Below are positions 7,055-15,457 of a stretch of DNA of 64,000 bases, one piece after another. Position 1 is the first letter of the stretch. Each line of letters opens with the position of its first letter. The translations under genes and the position numbers were made by a program. Source of the stretch: Oceaniglobus indicus (GTDB lineage Bacteria; Pseudomonadota; Alphaproteobacteria; Rhodobacterales; Rhodobacteraceae); contig NZ_NMZM01000007.1 in assembly GCF_002751875.1 (NCBI RefSeq), forward strand, positions 1 to 64,000, written 5' to 3'. The notes beneath the pieces are model-generated. The model was not told the DNA's origin. It worked only from the letters and a program-made list of their open reading frames with translations, and searched no databases.

Positions 7055-8215
7055 ATGACCACGGCAATCGACTTCACCAAGCCTGCACGCCTGCTGAAAA
7101 CCCCACCGGGCATGTATCGCCACGACGGCGACCGCTTTCCTGGCCTTTACCTCAATGTCGGCAAGACCAAGAGCACTTGGTACATCAAGCGTCGCGTCGA
7201 TGGGAAAACGAAGTCGATCAAGGTTGGCGCGTTTCCCGCCTTGGACGCCGTGACGGCGTTTAAACAGGGCGACACGAAGACGGGCGTTGCAAAGAGCGAC
7301 ATTCAGACAGTGCGCGATGGTTGGACGTTTTGGTGCGACACGTCGCAGGCGCAGGGCGGCATGTCCGACGATCACCGCCACCGCATGACGCGCCAGCTTG
7401 AGATGCACGCGCGCGAGATCATGGACAGCAATGTCGCGGACGTGACCTCGGCCAATGTGCAGGCCGTCCTGAACCGCCTCATGGCTGACGGCAAGAAGGC
7501 GACCGCGCGGGCCGTGCGCATTGGCATCGGCAACGCTTTCAACTTCGCGCCTGTCGTGAACCCTGTCGGCCAAAAGAGGACGCGCGTTGCCAAGAGCGAA
7601 GAGACAGAAGCGCAATGGACGGCGGTTGCCCGTGACCACGATCTCGACGCGGATGATTGGTCCACGATCTGGGAGGCGATCATGGCGCGACGCGAGAAGA
7701 ACGTCATTGTCGGGACCGCTGTCGCCGTCATGTTCCTGACAGGCATCCGCTCCGAAAACGTTTGCTCGCTTTCGTGGGATCAGGTCGATTTGCAGAACAG
7801 GACGATCCACCTGACCAAAATGAAGAACAAGCTCGCCCGCACGTTGCCCGTGATGGATACCGTGATCGACCTGCTCACGGCGATCCGTCAGTCGGGCAGC
7901 GAATGGGTGTTCCCTGCGTCGTCGGCCACCGGATACATCACCGACCCGAAGGGCACATTCGCCACGATAAACGACGAGCGCGTCCGCGTATTCCTGCCAC
8001 ATGACGGGCGGCGTCACTTCATGCAGGCGTCAGCCGAGGCGTTCTTGCCCGACTACGTCGCCCACTTCCTGCGCGGCGACAAGAAGGCAGGCGAAGGCAG
8101 CGACATGCTGATGAAATACCTGAAGCGCATGGGCAATCGCCGCGCCGTCGAGGACATTGAGAAAGTCTACTTCGAGCGAATTAAGGTAGAACCTTCTTTC
8201 GCCATTGTTTCCTGA
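7055..8215 (+). CDS. Tyrosine integrase of the tRNA-Asn element
   Basis: 386 residues. The N-terminal part (about 28-70) resembles the DUF4102-type arm-binding domain of P4-like integrases, followed by a SAM-like core-binding domain and a catalytic domain. Catalytic residues are Arg232 (TGIRSENV), a Lys near 257, His316-x-x-Arg319 (LPHDGRR) and Tyr355 (MLMKYLK). The GH box is replaced by GD (341-342). It integrates the element into the 3' end of tRNA-Asn, recombining the 50-bp repeats. The start has GGAG 9 bases upstream, and the gene lies 160 bases from the left attachment site. Confidence 0.92.
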   Translation: MTTAIDFTKPARLLKTPPGMYRHDGDRFPGLYLNVGKTKSTWYIKRRVDGKTKSIKVGAFPALDAVTAFKQGDTKTGVAKSDIQTVRDGWTFWCDTSQAQGGMSDDHRHRMTRQLEMHAREIMDSNVADVTSANVQAVLNRLMADGKKATARAVRIGIGNAFNFAPVVNPVGQKRTRVAKSEETEAQWTAVARDHDLDADDWSTIWEAIMARREKNVIVGTAVAVMFLTGIRSENVCSLSWDQVDLQNRTIHLTKMKNKLARTLPVMDTVIDLLTAIRQSGSEWVFPASSATGYITDPKGTFATINDERVRVFLPHDGRRHFMQASAEAFLPDYVAHFLRGDKKAGEGSDMLMKYLKRMGNRRAVEDIEKVYFERIKVEPSFAIVS

Positions 8216-8335
8216 TTATAGGCACACTATGTTTCAGGTGCACCAAGGCAACGTCGTGAGACGTCGCGCGCCATAGTGGCGGGTGCCAGCATATCGTTCA
8301 GGGGATCGGCGCCTGAATGTGAGGGTTAAGCCGAA

Positions 8336-8404
8336 ATATCAACGGGCGCGAAGAGCGCAACATGGCCCGCCTGTTCTGGATTGAACAGAAAGAACCGTTG
8401 ATAT
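8336..8404 (+). promoter_or_regulatory. Nested stem-loop in the leader of the AlpA-type gene
   Basis: ATATCAACGG (8336-8345) is exactly complementary to CCGTTGATAT (8395-8404), whose last two bases are the first two of the start codon. Inside the loop CTGTTC (8371-8376) pairs with GAACAG (8383-8388). In RNA this would bury the start region of the next gene and its weak purine ribosome site. As DNA the arms could be operator half-sites. The structure is seen directly; regulation is inferred. Confidence 0.6.
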
Positions 8405-8645
8405 GTCGGAAACGATCCGCGCACTCGAGTCGCGCATTGAAGAACTCGAAACCCGCTTAAACCATCCACGCATGATGACCCCGCCGCAAGTTTGCGACTT
8501 CCTGCAAATCTGCGAGCGGTCGTTTTATGACATGAAGAAGCGCGGCGACACGCCGCCCGCGATCTATTTCAGTCAGCGAACGGTGCGCTATGACCTGCAT
8601 GAGGTCATGGCATGGGCGAAGCAAAAAGAAGTGGGGCAGGTTTAA
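8403..8645 (+). CDS. AlpA/excisionase-type DNA-binding protein
   Basis: 80 residues. After a short coiled coil (1-20) comes a MerR-like winged helix (MTPPQVCDFLQICERSFYDM, about 25-44, then a wing ending in RYDLHEVMAWAK), the HTH_17 type used by AlpA and excisionases. In P4-like elements and PICIs such proteins drive excision and activate the integrase or replication genes. It sits between integrase and primase, the usual place. Its start codon is inside a long-range inverted repeat, so its synthesis is probably controlled. Confidence 0.8.
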   Translation: MSETIRALESRIEELETRLNHPRMMTPPQVCDFLQICERSFYDMKKRGDTPPAIYFSQRTVRYDLHEVMAWAKQKEVGQV

Positions 8646-8753
8646 GGCCCGCCCCACTGGATTGGATTTGACAGAACTACGATTGAATAACTCGTTTATA
8701 GACGAGCCGATGGCAAATCCGAACCATTGAAGCGGGTCCATCCTGAAAATGGT

Positions 8754-11117
8754 ATGGACAATAATCTGAATGAATCCGCCGACCTCATGCTCCGTCTTTT
8801 TGACGGATATGAGAAACGGCATATCGAAATGCGCGGCGAGATGGTCGCGGACGATAAAGGCAAAGTGAATGGCAAGCCGCAGACCGTGGCAGGCCCGCTT
8901 ACGGCTGATCTCGTCGCCCAACACGTTACAGGCGGTCATCCTGTCGGCGTAGCGCCTGTGCGCGCGGACAGCACATGTCTGTGGGGCGTTCTCGACGTTG
9001 ATTGGTACGACATGCCCGAGGACGACGTTACGGCCTTGCGCGACCGCCTGCGCACCCGCTGCGCCGCGTTCCGCACAAAGTCGCGCGGCCTGCATGTGGT
9101 CGTGTTCGTCGATGAGCCGATCTCGGCCAAGCAGATGCACCAATATCTCGCTGCGCTGCGAAAGCGGCTGCCGAAGAAAGTGCAGGCCAAGACCGAGCTG
9201 TTTCCGAAGGCGACACAGACGGCTGTCACGCCCGACAATGAACCGACCGCCGTATGGCTGCCGATCAATGGACAGAAGCGCGAAATCGCTTGGGTGATCG
9301 ACGACGACGGCTCCAAGACGCCGCTGGATGAGTCGGGCGTTCTCGGCCTGCTGCAACACATCCACGCTCATTGCCGCGTGTCGGCACAGACAGTGAGCGA
9401 GATCGCCAACGCGACGCCGACGCTCGACACCTCGGATATTGGCTACAAGGTGCCTGTCGATCCTGCGGGACGAAATGACCTGCTGATGCGCATCGCCATG
9501 TCCATGCAGGCGCGCGGATGGCCTGATACCGAGATGGATGCCGAAATTCGACGCCTGAACGGCGACGCGAATTTCCACGATCTGTTTGCCGACGGCGCGT
9601 TGCCTGAAACCGAGATCGTAAACCTTCTGAAAGGCGCAAAGCGGTGGGAGAAAGGCACGCCAACGCCGCTGCACTATCGGCAAGTCGAGAAGTTCAATCG
9701 TCGGTGGTCGAAAATCACGATCAGCGGCACGGTCGAATATCTCGACAAGGACGCCGCCGAGTTCACGACCTTTGCCAAGCAAATGCTGTTCGACGAAACA
9801 TCCGACCAAGTCGTTCCCATGGGCAAGACGTCGATGCCGCTCGCGCAACTATGGCTGCGTGATCCTGATCACGCGCGGTTCAAGGACGTGGTGTGCGAAC
9901 CCATCGACTATGACGGGCCTGCCTATAACGTTTGGCGCGGCTTCGCCGTTGCGCCGAAAGATGGCGATGCCTCGGTGTTCGAGTCGTATGTCCGCGATGT
10001 GCTTTGCTCGGGCGACGACGGCCTCGCGCATTGGGTGACGATGTGGCTTGCCGATGCCGTGCAATGCCCGACTGACCCATCACCGCCAACAGCCATCGCC
10101 CTGCGCGGACGGCAAGGCGGCGGCAAGTCGTTCCTGCAAGAGCGCGTCCTGACTCCCATCTTCGGCGAGCGTTACGTTCAGAAGGTGCAAGAGTCCGAAC
10201 GTCTGTTTTCACGCTTCAACCGTTCTATCTTCGGCTCGACCTTCATTGCCGCCGAGGAGTCCATTTTCCATGGATCGCGTCAAACGGCGGCGAAGCTAAA
10301 ATCGTTTATCTCGTCGCCCTCGTGGACCTATGAGGAGAAGTTCAAGGCGACGGTCAACGCCAAGAACGTTCACCGCCTGATCGCCACGACCAATGAGGCC
10401 CAAGCCGTGCATATCGACTTTGACGATAGGCGGTGGACGGTTGTCGAGGTCGCGCAGCCGTTCGATATGACGACCAAGGAGGGGCAACAGGCAGCATATG
10501 CCTTTTGGGAGCCCTACCATGCCTTCATGCGGTCAGACGACGGTCCAGGCATCGTGTTGCGCTACCTGCTCGACTATCCCGTTGACCGTCAGGCGTTGAC
10601 GTTTGGCTATGGCACCGAGGCGAAGGCGCGCGACAAGGTGGCGTCTGATCCCGTCGTTGCTGTGCTGCATGAGATCGCGGAACGCGGCGTGTGCCCGCAT
10701 GATCCAAAAGCAGCAGGGATAATCTCGAACAAGACCTTGGCCGCGCTCGTGCATCAGGCAGGCGGGCGCAACATGTCGCCCGAGGAAATTGCCAACAAGC
10801 TGCTCGATCTGATCCCGCAGGCCAAGAAATCCCGCAAGGCCATGTTCTGTGAACGCCTTCACACCCACACGGACATGAACGGCGACGCCTTGGTTTCGCC
10901 GCTGATGGATAAGCAGCAGCGTGGCTATTGCCTTGGCACACTCGACGACTTTCGGGCGGCTGTCGCGCGCATCACACTGCGCACCTATGGCGAGGACGAC
11001 GAGCCGATGGACTTCGGGGATGCTGATCCTGCGGAGTTTGGTGTCGATGTGGAAAGCGGATGGCGCGCGTGGGAGGCCGCGCAGACCGAGAAATACAACG
11101 GCGATCCGCCGTTCTGA
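8754..11117 (+). CDS. Replication protein: AEP-type primase fused to SF3-like helicase (DUF5906)
   Basis: 787 residues from ATG 8754; a TTG at 8727 would add 9. The N-terminal primase domain shows VLDVDWYD (about 80-86) with the metal-binding Asp pair and KSRGLHVVVFVDEP (about 109-122) with the catalytic His. A middle linker is followed by a P-loop ATPase with Walker A GRQGGGKS (about 452-459) and an SF3/DUF5906-type core, including FIAAEES and the sensor-like RLIATTNE. Such proteins open and prime the origin of phages and satellites. The iteron cluster starts 60 bases after its stop, supporting a role in element replication. Confidence 0.9.
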   Translation: MDNNLNESADLMLRLFDGYEKRHIEMRGEMVADDKGKVNGKPQTVAGPLTADLVAQHVTGGHPVGVAPVRADSTCLWGVLDVDWYDMPEDDVTALRDRLRTRCAAFRTKSRGLHVVVFVDEPISAKQMHQYLAALRKRLPKKVQAKTELFPKATQTAVTPDNEPTAVWLPINGQKREIAWVIDDDGSKTPLDESGVLGLLQHIHAHCRVSAQTVSEIANATPTLDTSDIGYKVPVDPAGRNDLLMRIAMSMQARGWPDTEMDAEIRRLNGDANFHDLFADGALPETEIVNLLKGAKRWEKGTPTPLHYRQVEKFNRRWSKITISGTVEYLDKDAAEFTTFAKQMLFDETSDQVVPMGKTSMPLAQLWLRDPDHARFKDVVCEPIDYDGPAYNVWRGFAVAPKDGDASVFESYVRDVLCSGDDGLAHWVTMWLADAVQCPTDPSPPTAIALRGRQGGGKSFLQERVLTPIFGERYVQKVQESERLFSRFNRSIFGSTFIAAEESIFHGSRQTAAKLKSFISSPSWTYEEKFKATVNAKNVHRLIATTNEAQAVHIDFDDRRWTVVEVAQPFDMTTKEGQQAAYAFWEPYHAFMRSDDGPGIVLRYLLDYPVDRQALTFGYGTEAKARDKVASDPVVAVLHEIAERGVCPHDPKAAGIISNKTLAALVHQAGGRNMSPEEIANKLLDLIPQAKKSRKAMFCERLHTHTDMNGDALVSPLMDKQQRGYCLGTLDDFRAAVARITLRTYGEDDEPMDFGDADPAEFGVDVESGWRAWEAAQTEKYNGDPPF

Positions 11118-11177
11118 TCAAGGCGTGTTTCTCGCTGATCGAGATTGGCGGCACTTCGGTGTCGCCTTTTTCGTTTT

Positions 11178-11446
11178 ATGTCACGGGGTCGAAATTTATG
11201 TCACGGGGTGACATGGTTTTTGTGCTTAAAGTGCAATCGGTTACGCGATTTATGTCACCTATGTCACGGATGACGGGGGTAAATTGTCAGCTTGTGAAAA
11301 TCGTGATTTGCCAACGGGTGCGCGCGTGGCGAGGCGTTTTGCTGCTACTATTATTATACTGACATAACTGACATACTGACAGACGACGTTGAAAACAAAG
11401 CGTTTTTGGTATGTCACCGTTTCCCTTGGGTGACATGGGGTGACAT
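11178..11446. repeat. Iteron cluster, probable replication origin of the element
   Basis: The heptamer ATGTCAC or its complement GTGACAT occurs at 11178, 11198, 11208, 11252, 11261, 11411, 11430 and 11440, with TGACAT half-matches at 11360 and 11369. One pair makes the 17-bp palindrome ATGTCACGGGGTGACAT (11198-11214). An AT-rich run (11346-11375) lies in the middle. Multiple short iterons next to an AT-rich tract directly downstream of the primase-helicase gene are typical of satellite and plasmid origins. Use as regulator sites is the alternative. Confidence 0.75.
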
Positions 11447-11937
11447 ACTTTGTGCATCGCGTTCCGTTGGGCCTGCCTATCTCCCCTCGAAATCTCCACC
11501 TGCTTGTTGCGACTTGCTCGCAACTAGGTCGCGCCAAACAGGCCGATTGATCCTTAATCAAGTGTGAGCGCGTGATTATCGCTTTGGTCATAAGTTGTTG
11601 CTCGGTTGCGCGGCCAATTTTGCAACGCGTCTTGCAACGCAGGCACATATCCGACGCAAAAGGTCGGTGATATATAGGCACAATGGCCGTGCCATCGCAC
11701 ATGCAATCGACGGCTTCGCCCGCCAACGGCCAACCGCCGCGATCTGCCGCGGCGCACGCGGGCGTCTTGGTGAAATCCGACGCAGTATGCCCGCAGGCCG
11801 CGAACGCGCGGCTATGACGCGCTTGGACGCACTAATCGGCCCAACACCTGAATCTTCCCCAACGCCACCTGAAACGGTCCGCATCCGCCCCAAAGCGAGG
11901 TGATACGCATTGCTTGTCGAACCCGTCGGATGAAAAC
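11447..11937. other. Non-coding or weakly coding stretch between origin and packaging operon
   Basis: No gene is convincing here. There is another TTTTGCAACG (11618-11627) like the terminal arm sites, followed by a near repeat, and a TATATA box near 11669. A 44-codon frame (11683-11817) overlaps by ATGA a 29-codon frame ending at 11903. A different frame is open from 11595 to 11903. None has a clear ribosome site or recognisable motifs. Confidence 0.35.
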
Positions 11938-11982
11938 GCGCGCCCAAGGGTGGTTCGGCACACTCCTGAACCTTGGGCGCGC
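11938..11982 (+). promoter_or_regulatory. Long stem-loop before the packaging operon
   Basis: A perfect 12-bp stem (GCGCGCCCAAGG and its complement) with a 21-base loop ends 19 bases before the first gene of the rightward operon. No T-run follows, so it looks like an mRNA leader structure or DNA-binding site, not a terminator. Confidence 0.6.
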
Positions 11983-12001
11983 ACCATCATCAAAGGATGA
12001 T

Positions 12002-12268
12002 ATGATGAAGATCCAAGCGAGTATGAACGAAGGCACGGCGACGTTGATCGTCACCACGGTATCGAGCACGTCACGGCTGGTTGTGGAGGGCGCGCAATAC
12101 TTGGCCGACGACCTCGAGCAATTCCTGACCGACCCCAATGCCAAGGACGTCGAACGCCACTACCGCATCGTGCCTGACGACAAAGGCGTGAGCGTTCAGA
12201 CTGCCCAAGGCGGGTTCACGTTGCCGTGGCGGCATATCATGACGACGGTCAACGGCCTGCGTGCATGA
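12002..12268 (+). CDS. Hypothetical small protein, first gene of the rightward operon
   Basis: 88 residues from the first of two adjacent ATGs, with AAAGGA 5 bases upstream. Predicted mixed alpha/beta, acidic in the middle, no Cys, no membrane segment. It overlaps the next gene by ATGA, so the two are probably translated together. I do not recognise the family. Position between origin and terminase genes suggests an element-specific regulatory or packaging accessory role, which is inference from context only. Confidence 0.7.
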   Translation: MMKIQASMNEGTATLIVTTVSSTSRLVVEGAQYLADDLEQFLTDPNAKDVERHYRIVPDDKGVSVQTAQGGFTLPWRHIMTTVNGLRA

Positions 12269-12651
12269 TGGACCTGCCTGACGCCCCACAGACGCCCGAA
12301 GCAACCTTGGTCACGGCGATCCTGATGCAGGCTTACCGCGACCTGTTCCTGACGGTCACGGATGAAAGCGGCGCAACGTTCACGTCTCGGTCGGAGCGGG
12401 ATCAGGCCATGACCTTCCTGACCGAGCGGACAGGCGCGATGGCGCGGCATCGCAACGCCCTATGCTCGCTCATTGGCTGGAACGGCGACGTATTGGCCAC
12501 AAGCGTCCGTGCCATGATGGAGGGCGCACCCTTTCCCCATCCGTCACTCGATCCGACCCCTGCGACCCTCAAACGTCATGCCGTCGCCGTCGAACGCCTG
12601 CGGGAACGTTGGCACGCCTTGCACGCGCCCCGCCCACGCGCAGCGGCCTGA
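12265..12651 (+). CDS. Hypothetical helical protein
   Basis: 128 residues, starting at an ATG that overlaps the upstream stop (ATGATG at 12265). Largely alpha-helical with an Arg/His-rich C-terminal helix. The middle contains MARHRNALCSLIGW. No recognised domain. It ends 178 bases before the next gene, and the interval carries a large stem-loop, so this may be the end of a first transcription unit. Confidence 0.65.
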   Translation: MMDLPDAPQTPEATLVTAILMQAYRDLFLTVTDESGATFTSRSERDQAMTFLTERTGAMARHRNALCSLIGWNGDVLATSVRAMMEGAPFPHPSLDPTPATLKRHAVAVERLRERWHALHAPRPRAAA

Positions 12652-12758
12652 CGCATCAGTACCTTAAATACAGCGTCGCCACCTGATTCCGCCGGTCGGC
12701 ATTCTCGGTGCTGCCACATAAATTCAATTCACGAGCGCAACGGTGCGTCGCTCTTGTT

Positions 12759-12814
12759 CTGTCCAATCCAGATTGAGCGCGGCGTCCCGACACGCCGCGC
12801 TCAATTTTGGACAG
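12759..12814 (+). terminator. Large stem-loop with T-run before the terminase block (attenuator-like)
   Basis: A perfect 14-bp GC-rich stem (12772-12785 with 12792-12805, loop CCCGAC) is enclosed by a second CTGTCC/GGACAG pairing (12759-12764 with 12809-12814). TTT follows the inner stem. It ends 15 bases before the start of the 215-residue gene. It would work as an intrinsic terminator that must be overcome for terminase expression, or as a DNA site for packaging proteins. The structure is seen; the role is inferred. Confidence 0.65.
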
Positions 12815-12829
12815 ACATAGGAGCAAACC

Positions 12830-13477
12830 ATGTCAGACGACACGACCGCCGCCCTGCAAGCGCTGTTGCAGCAGGTGCAGACCCTCACCACCACCGTTAC
12901 CGATCAGGCCAAACGCCTCGACGACCTGCAAGACTTCAACAGCCGTGTGCTGGACGAGAAGAAGGATATGCAGCGCCAGATGGAAGCAGCGGCCCCGAAA
13001 AAGAAAACACTTTCGGACATCGTGAACGAGGAAACGCAGGAGCGCAAAATGCGCGCGGCCAACCTCGAAAAGGGCAACGACGGCAATTGGTATCCGCAAG
13101 GGGTTCGGCCCAAGCATTCGATCACGCGCGCCGATGCCCGCAACCCACAGAAATATCGTGCGGCAAAAGAAGCGGCCGAAAAGGCAGGCGCGACACTGAC
13201 CGTGCTCAACGATGGCGACGGCGATCCCACTCGGCGCAACACCCAACAAGCGGCACCTGCGGCGAAGCTGCACACCGTCACGCTCGACGACGAGCACAAC
13301 CGCGTTCGCTATGTCCATGCGGATCACAACACGGGCAACGGTTTCGTCCATCGCCGCCTGCAAGCGGAAAGCGAAGGCTACACGACGCGCACCTTCCGCA
13401 CAGCGGACGACCTGCCGCAGCACATGCAAACGAAACTGCGGATGATGGAGAACGCGGCCAATGCAAGCGACTCCTGA
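12830..13477 (+). CDS. Coiled-coil hypothetical protein in the packaging operon
   Basis: 215 residues, ATG 12830 with AGGAGC 7 bases upstream. Residues 1-60 form a heptad-rich coiled coil. A charged KKK segment and a mixed region follow, ending in a basic helical C-terminus. Hydrophilic, acidic-basic alternating and without Cys or membrane segment, so it resembles scaffold-like or DNA-packaging accessory proteins only in general character. It overlaps the next gene by 17 bases. No family is recognised. Confidence 0.7.
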   Translation: MSDDTTAALQALLQQVQTLTTTVTDQAKRLDDLQDFNSRVLDEKKDMQRQMEAAAPKKKTLSDIVNEETQERKMRAANLEKGNDGNWYPQGVRPKHSITRADARNPQKYRAAKEAAEKAGATLTVLNDGDGDPTRRNTQQAAPAAKLHTVTLDDEHNRVRYVHADHNTGNGFVHRRLQAESEGYTTRTFRTADDLPQHMQTKLRMMENAANASDS

Positions 13478-13853
13478 AAACCGTGCCTGCCTCGAATGGG
13501 CGTGCCGCGTCGTTTACGGGATCGACGCGGACAGCGAGATTTACGCGCGCCGCGACGGCGCGCTTGTCTTGGACGACCTGTTCAGGATCGACCCCGCCAA
13601 CAGCCCGACCGACGCGTCAATCGCGGCGCTTGCGCAGATGATGAAACTCCACCTTGGCGGTGCCAGCTTTGGTGAGTTGCGCGGCGACCTCATCGGGTCG
13701 GGCGTCGGGGAACAATTCGCAAATCGCGTGCATGATCATTTGGTGGATGTCCTTGATGTTGAATGGGCGGCACTGCGTGGCCGCATCCGTTGGTATCGCG
13801 ACGATACGGCCTGCACCGATTCTGCCTCAACCGCAGAACAAGGAGACACCTGA
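13461..13853 (+). CDS. Hypothetical protein in the packaging operon
   Basis: 130 residues, overlapping the upstream gene by 17 bases and ending 2 bases before the small terminase start. Acidic and helical; Trp- and Asp-rich segments include the C-terminal LDVEWAALRGRIRWYRDD. No signal peptide, no membrane segment, no recognised domain. The close packing indicates it is part of the terminase operon. Confidence 0.7.
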   Translation: MQATPENRACLEWACRVVYGIDADSEIYARRDGALVLDDLFRIDPANSPTDASIAALAQMMKLHLGGASFGELRGDLIGSGVGEQFANRVHDHLVDVLDVEWAALRGRIRWYRDDTACTDSASTAEQGDT

Positions 13854-13855
13854 TT

Positions 13856-14431
13856 ATGGCACAGGGCGGGAACAAGAACAGCGGGCGGCGTGCCATCATC
13901 GACATGCGCGCGGACAAGAATGAGATCATCAAGGACATTGTGCTCGGGCGGCGCTCGCTGGCCGAGATCGCGCGGCGGATCGGGGTCGATTACACGACGA
14001 TCCAACGCTACCGCGACACCAAGATCACCGAAGAAATGCGCCGTTCGATCATCGCGGAAACGCGCGTCGCCTCCATCGAGGCGGATACCGAAGTGATCAA
14101 CCAAGACCGCATGGACATTGCCATGACCTACGAGTCCTTGGCGAAGCGGGTCGAAAAGCTGATCACGCGCGCGGAGCAAGAGGACGATCCGGCCTTCGCC
14201 CTCGCGGCGATGGAAGGTTTGCGCAAGGTGCTCCGCGACATTGCAACCATGCAAGGCAAGCTCGCCACGAACCTAACCGTGAATGTTTCGCTCGCGGAAT
14301 CCAAAGAATGGGTGACGCTGCGCAGCATCCTGAACGAAGTCTGCGACGAGGTGCCCGAGGCGCGCGAACCGCTGCTGCGTCGGATGCGCCACCACGTCCT
14401 GTCGGTCACGAAGGAGGGGAGCGTGCTATGA
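13856..14431 (+). CDS. Putative terminase small subunit
   Basis: 191 residues, ATG 13856 with AAGGAG 10 bases upstream. The N-terminal helix-turn-helix (about 33-58, SLAEIARRIGVDYTTIQRYR) is followed by a long helical oligomerisation region (about 80-150) and a short C-terminal part, the architecture of small terminases that recognise the packaging site. It lies directly before the zinc-knuckle gene and the large terminase genes. Identity rests on architecture and position; sequence alone could also fit a general DNA-binding protein. Confidence 0.7.
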   Translation: MAQGGNKNSGRRAIIDMRADKNEIIKDIVLGRRSLAEIARRIGVDYTTIQRYRDTKITEEMRRSIIAETRVASIEADTEVINQDRMDIAMTYESLAKRVEKLITRAEQEDDPAFALAAMEGLRKVLRDIATMQGKLATNLTVNVSLAESKEWVTLRSILNEVCDEVPEAREPLLRRMRHHVLSVTKEGSVL

Positions 14432-14682
14432 CCCATCGCGAGTTCGAAGGCTGGGCCGAGTTTGGCCGACGCCTGAAAGCGGCCACAGACGCGGGATCGC
14501 CCGATTGGGCGCGACTGCCGCCGTCGGAGCGGATCATGCACGACGAAGGCGGGCGGCATTATTTCACGGGGCGGCCCTGCAATCGCGGACATGTCTCCCC
14601 GCGCGACGCTAATCGCTGCTGCACGCAGTGCAATGTCGCGAACATGCGCGCCTTCTATGATCGGAAGAAACATGCCGTTTGA
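14428..14682 (+). CDS. Small zinc-knuckle protein beside the terminase
   Basis: 84 residues, overlapping the small terminase by ATGA with AAGGAGGGG upstream and overlapping the ATPase gene by 11 bases. The pattern GRPCNRGHVSPRDANRCCTQC gives Cys-x3-Gly-His and Cys-x2-Cys, a zinc-binding module found in many phage HNH-associated proteins of the form G-x-P-C-x-x-G-H. No HNH active site is visible. It may help DNA binding or cleavage in packaging; this is inferred from its place. Confidence 0.65.
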   Translation: MTHREFEGWAEFGRRLKAATDAGSPDWARLPPSERIMHDEGGRHYFTGRPCNRGHVSPRDANRCCTQCNVANMRAFYDRKKHAV

Positions 14683-15457
14683 TGCGCTCCACGACTGGTG
14701 CAGCCTGATCGAACGCGACCTCGATCCCGGCGCGGAAATGCTGCACTTTCTGCGGCAGGAGGTGCCCACCGCCACCCAGGTCGATCCGTGGCAGGTCGAG
14801 GCGATCACGTCCAACGCGCAGACCGTCGCCCTGCTTGTGTGCCGTCAGGCGGGCAAATCCTGCGTCCTCGCGACGCGCGGCGTCCGTGAATTGAAGCGCG
14901 GCGGCACGATCATCTGCGTTGCGCCCGCCGAACGTCAGACCCGCGAGATCACCCGCAAGGTTCAAGCATATCTGCGCGCCACCGATCTTGTGGTTGAGCG
15001 CGCGACACAGACGGAAATCGAATGTAGCAACGGCGGGCGGTTCATCGCTGTGCCTGCGTCGGGCGCGACGATCAGGGGCTATACTGCCGATCTGCTGCTC
15101 GTGGACGAGATGGCTTATTTGCCCGGTGAAAACGGCGGCGAGGATGTCGTGGTGTCGATCCTGCCGATGCTGAAAGACAACGGGCAGACCTTCTATGCCT
15201 CGACGCCCGCAGGGAAGCACAATCTGTTCGCATCGCTGTTTCTCGAACCCAAGGACAGCGTGCATCGGATCAAGGTGCCCGGCACGTCGATCCCGCGCCT
15301 TGCGCATCGCGTCGAACGGCTGCGAGAGCAGTTGTCGGCCACCCGTTTCCGTCAGGAAGTCATGTGCGAATTTCTGTCGGACGGCCTGTCCTACTTCGAC
15401 CTTTCCACCATCGAGAACGCCACGTCACAGGAGGGCGCAATATGTCCGAGATTCTGA
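14672..15457 (+). CDS. Large terminase, separate ATPase (motor) subunit
   Basis: 261 residues from ATG 14672. Walker A is CRQAGKS (57-63), Walker B LLLVDE with catalytic Glu (141-146), and the coupling motif is STPAG (177-181). This is the complete N-terminal ATPase half of a phage large terminase, which powers DNA translocation. The frame stops at 15457 just before where the nuclease half would begin, and that half is the next gene, overlapping by 16 bases in another frame. The next gene has its own strong ribosome site, so the split looks designed and not a sequencing error. No intein or intron is seen. Confidence 0.85.
   Translation: MPFDALHDWCSLIERDLDPGAEMLHFLRQEVPTATQVDPWQVEAITSNAQTVALLVCRQAGKSCVLATRGVRELKRGGTIICVAPAERQTREITRKVQAYLRATDLVVERATQTEIECSNGGRFIAVPASGATIRGYTADLLLVDEMAYLPGENGGEDVVVSILPMLKDNGQTFYASTPAGKHNLFASLFLEPKDSVHRIKVPGTSIPRLAHRVERLREQLSATRFRQEVMCEFLSDGLSYFDLSTIENATSQEGAICPRF

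Noticed and set aside
8727-8753. TTG start for the primase-helicase
   Set aside because: An ATG nine codons later is simpler and the extra residues do not belong to the domain; not excluded.
11178-11446. CRISPR or transposon end repeats
   Set aside because: Short heptamers in both orientations with irregular spacing fit iterons.
11595-11903. 102-codon plus-strand frame
   Set aside because: No ribosome site, basic low-complexity product, competing frames in the same stretch; left as unresolved.
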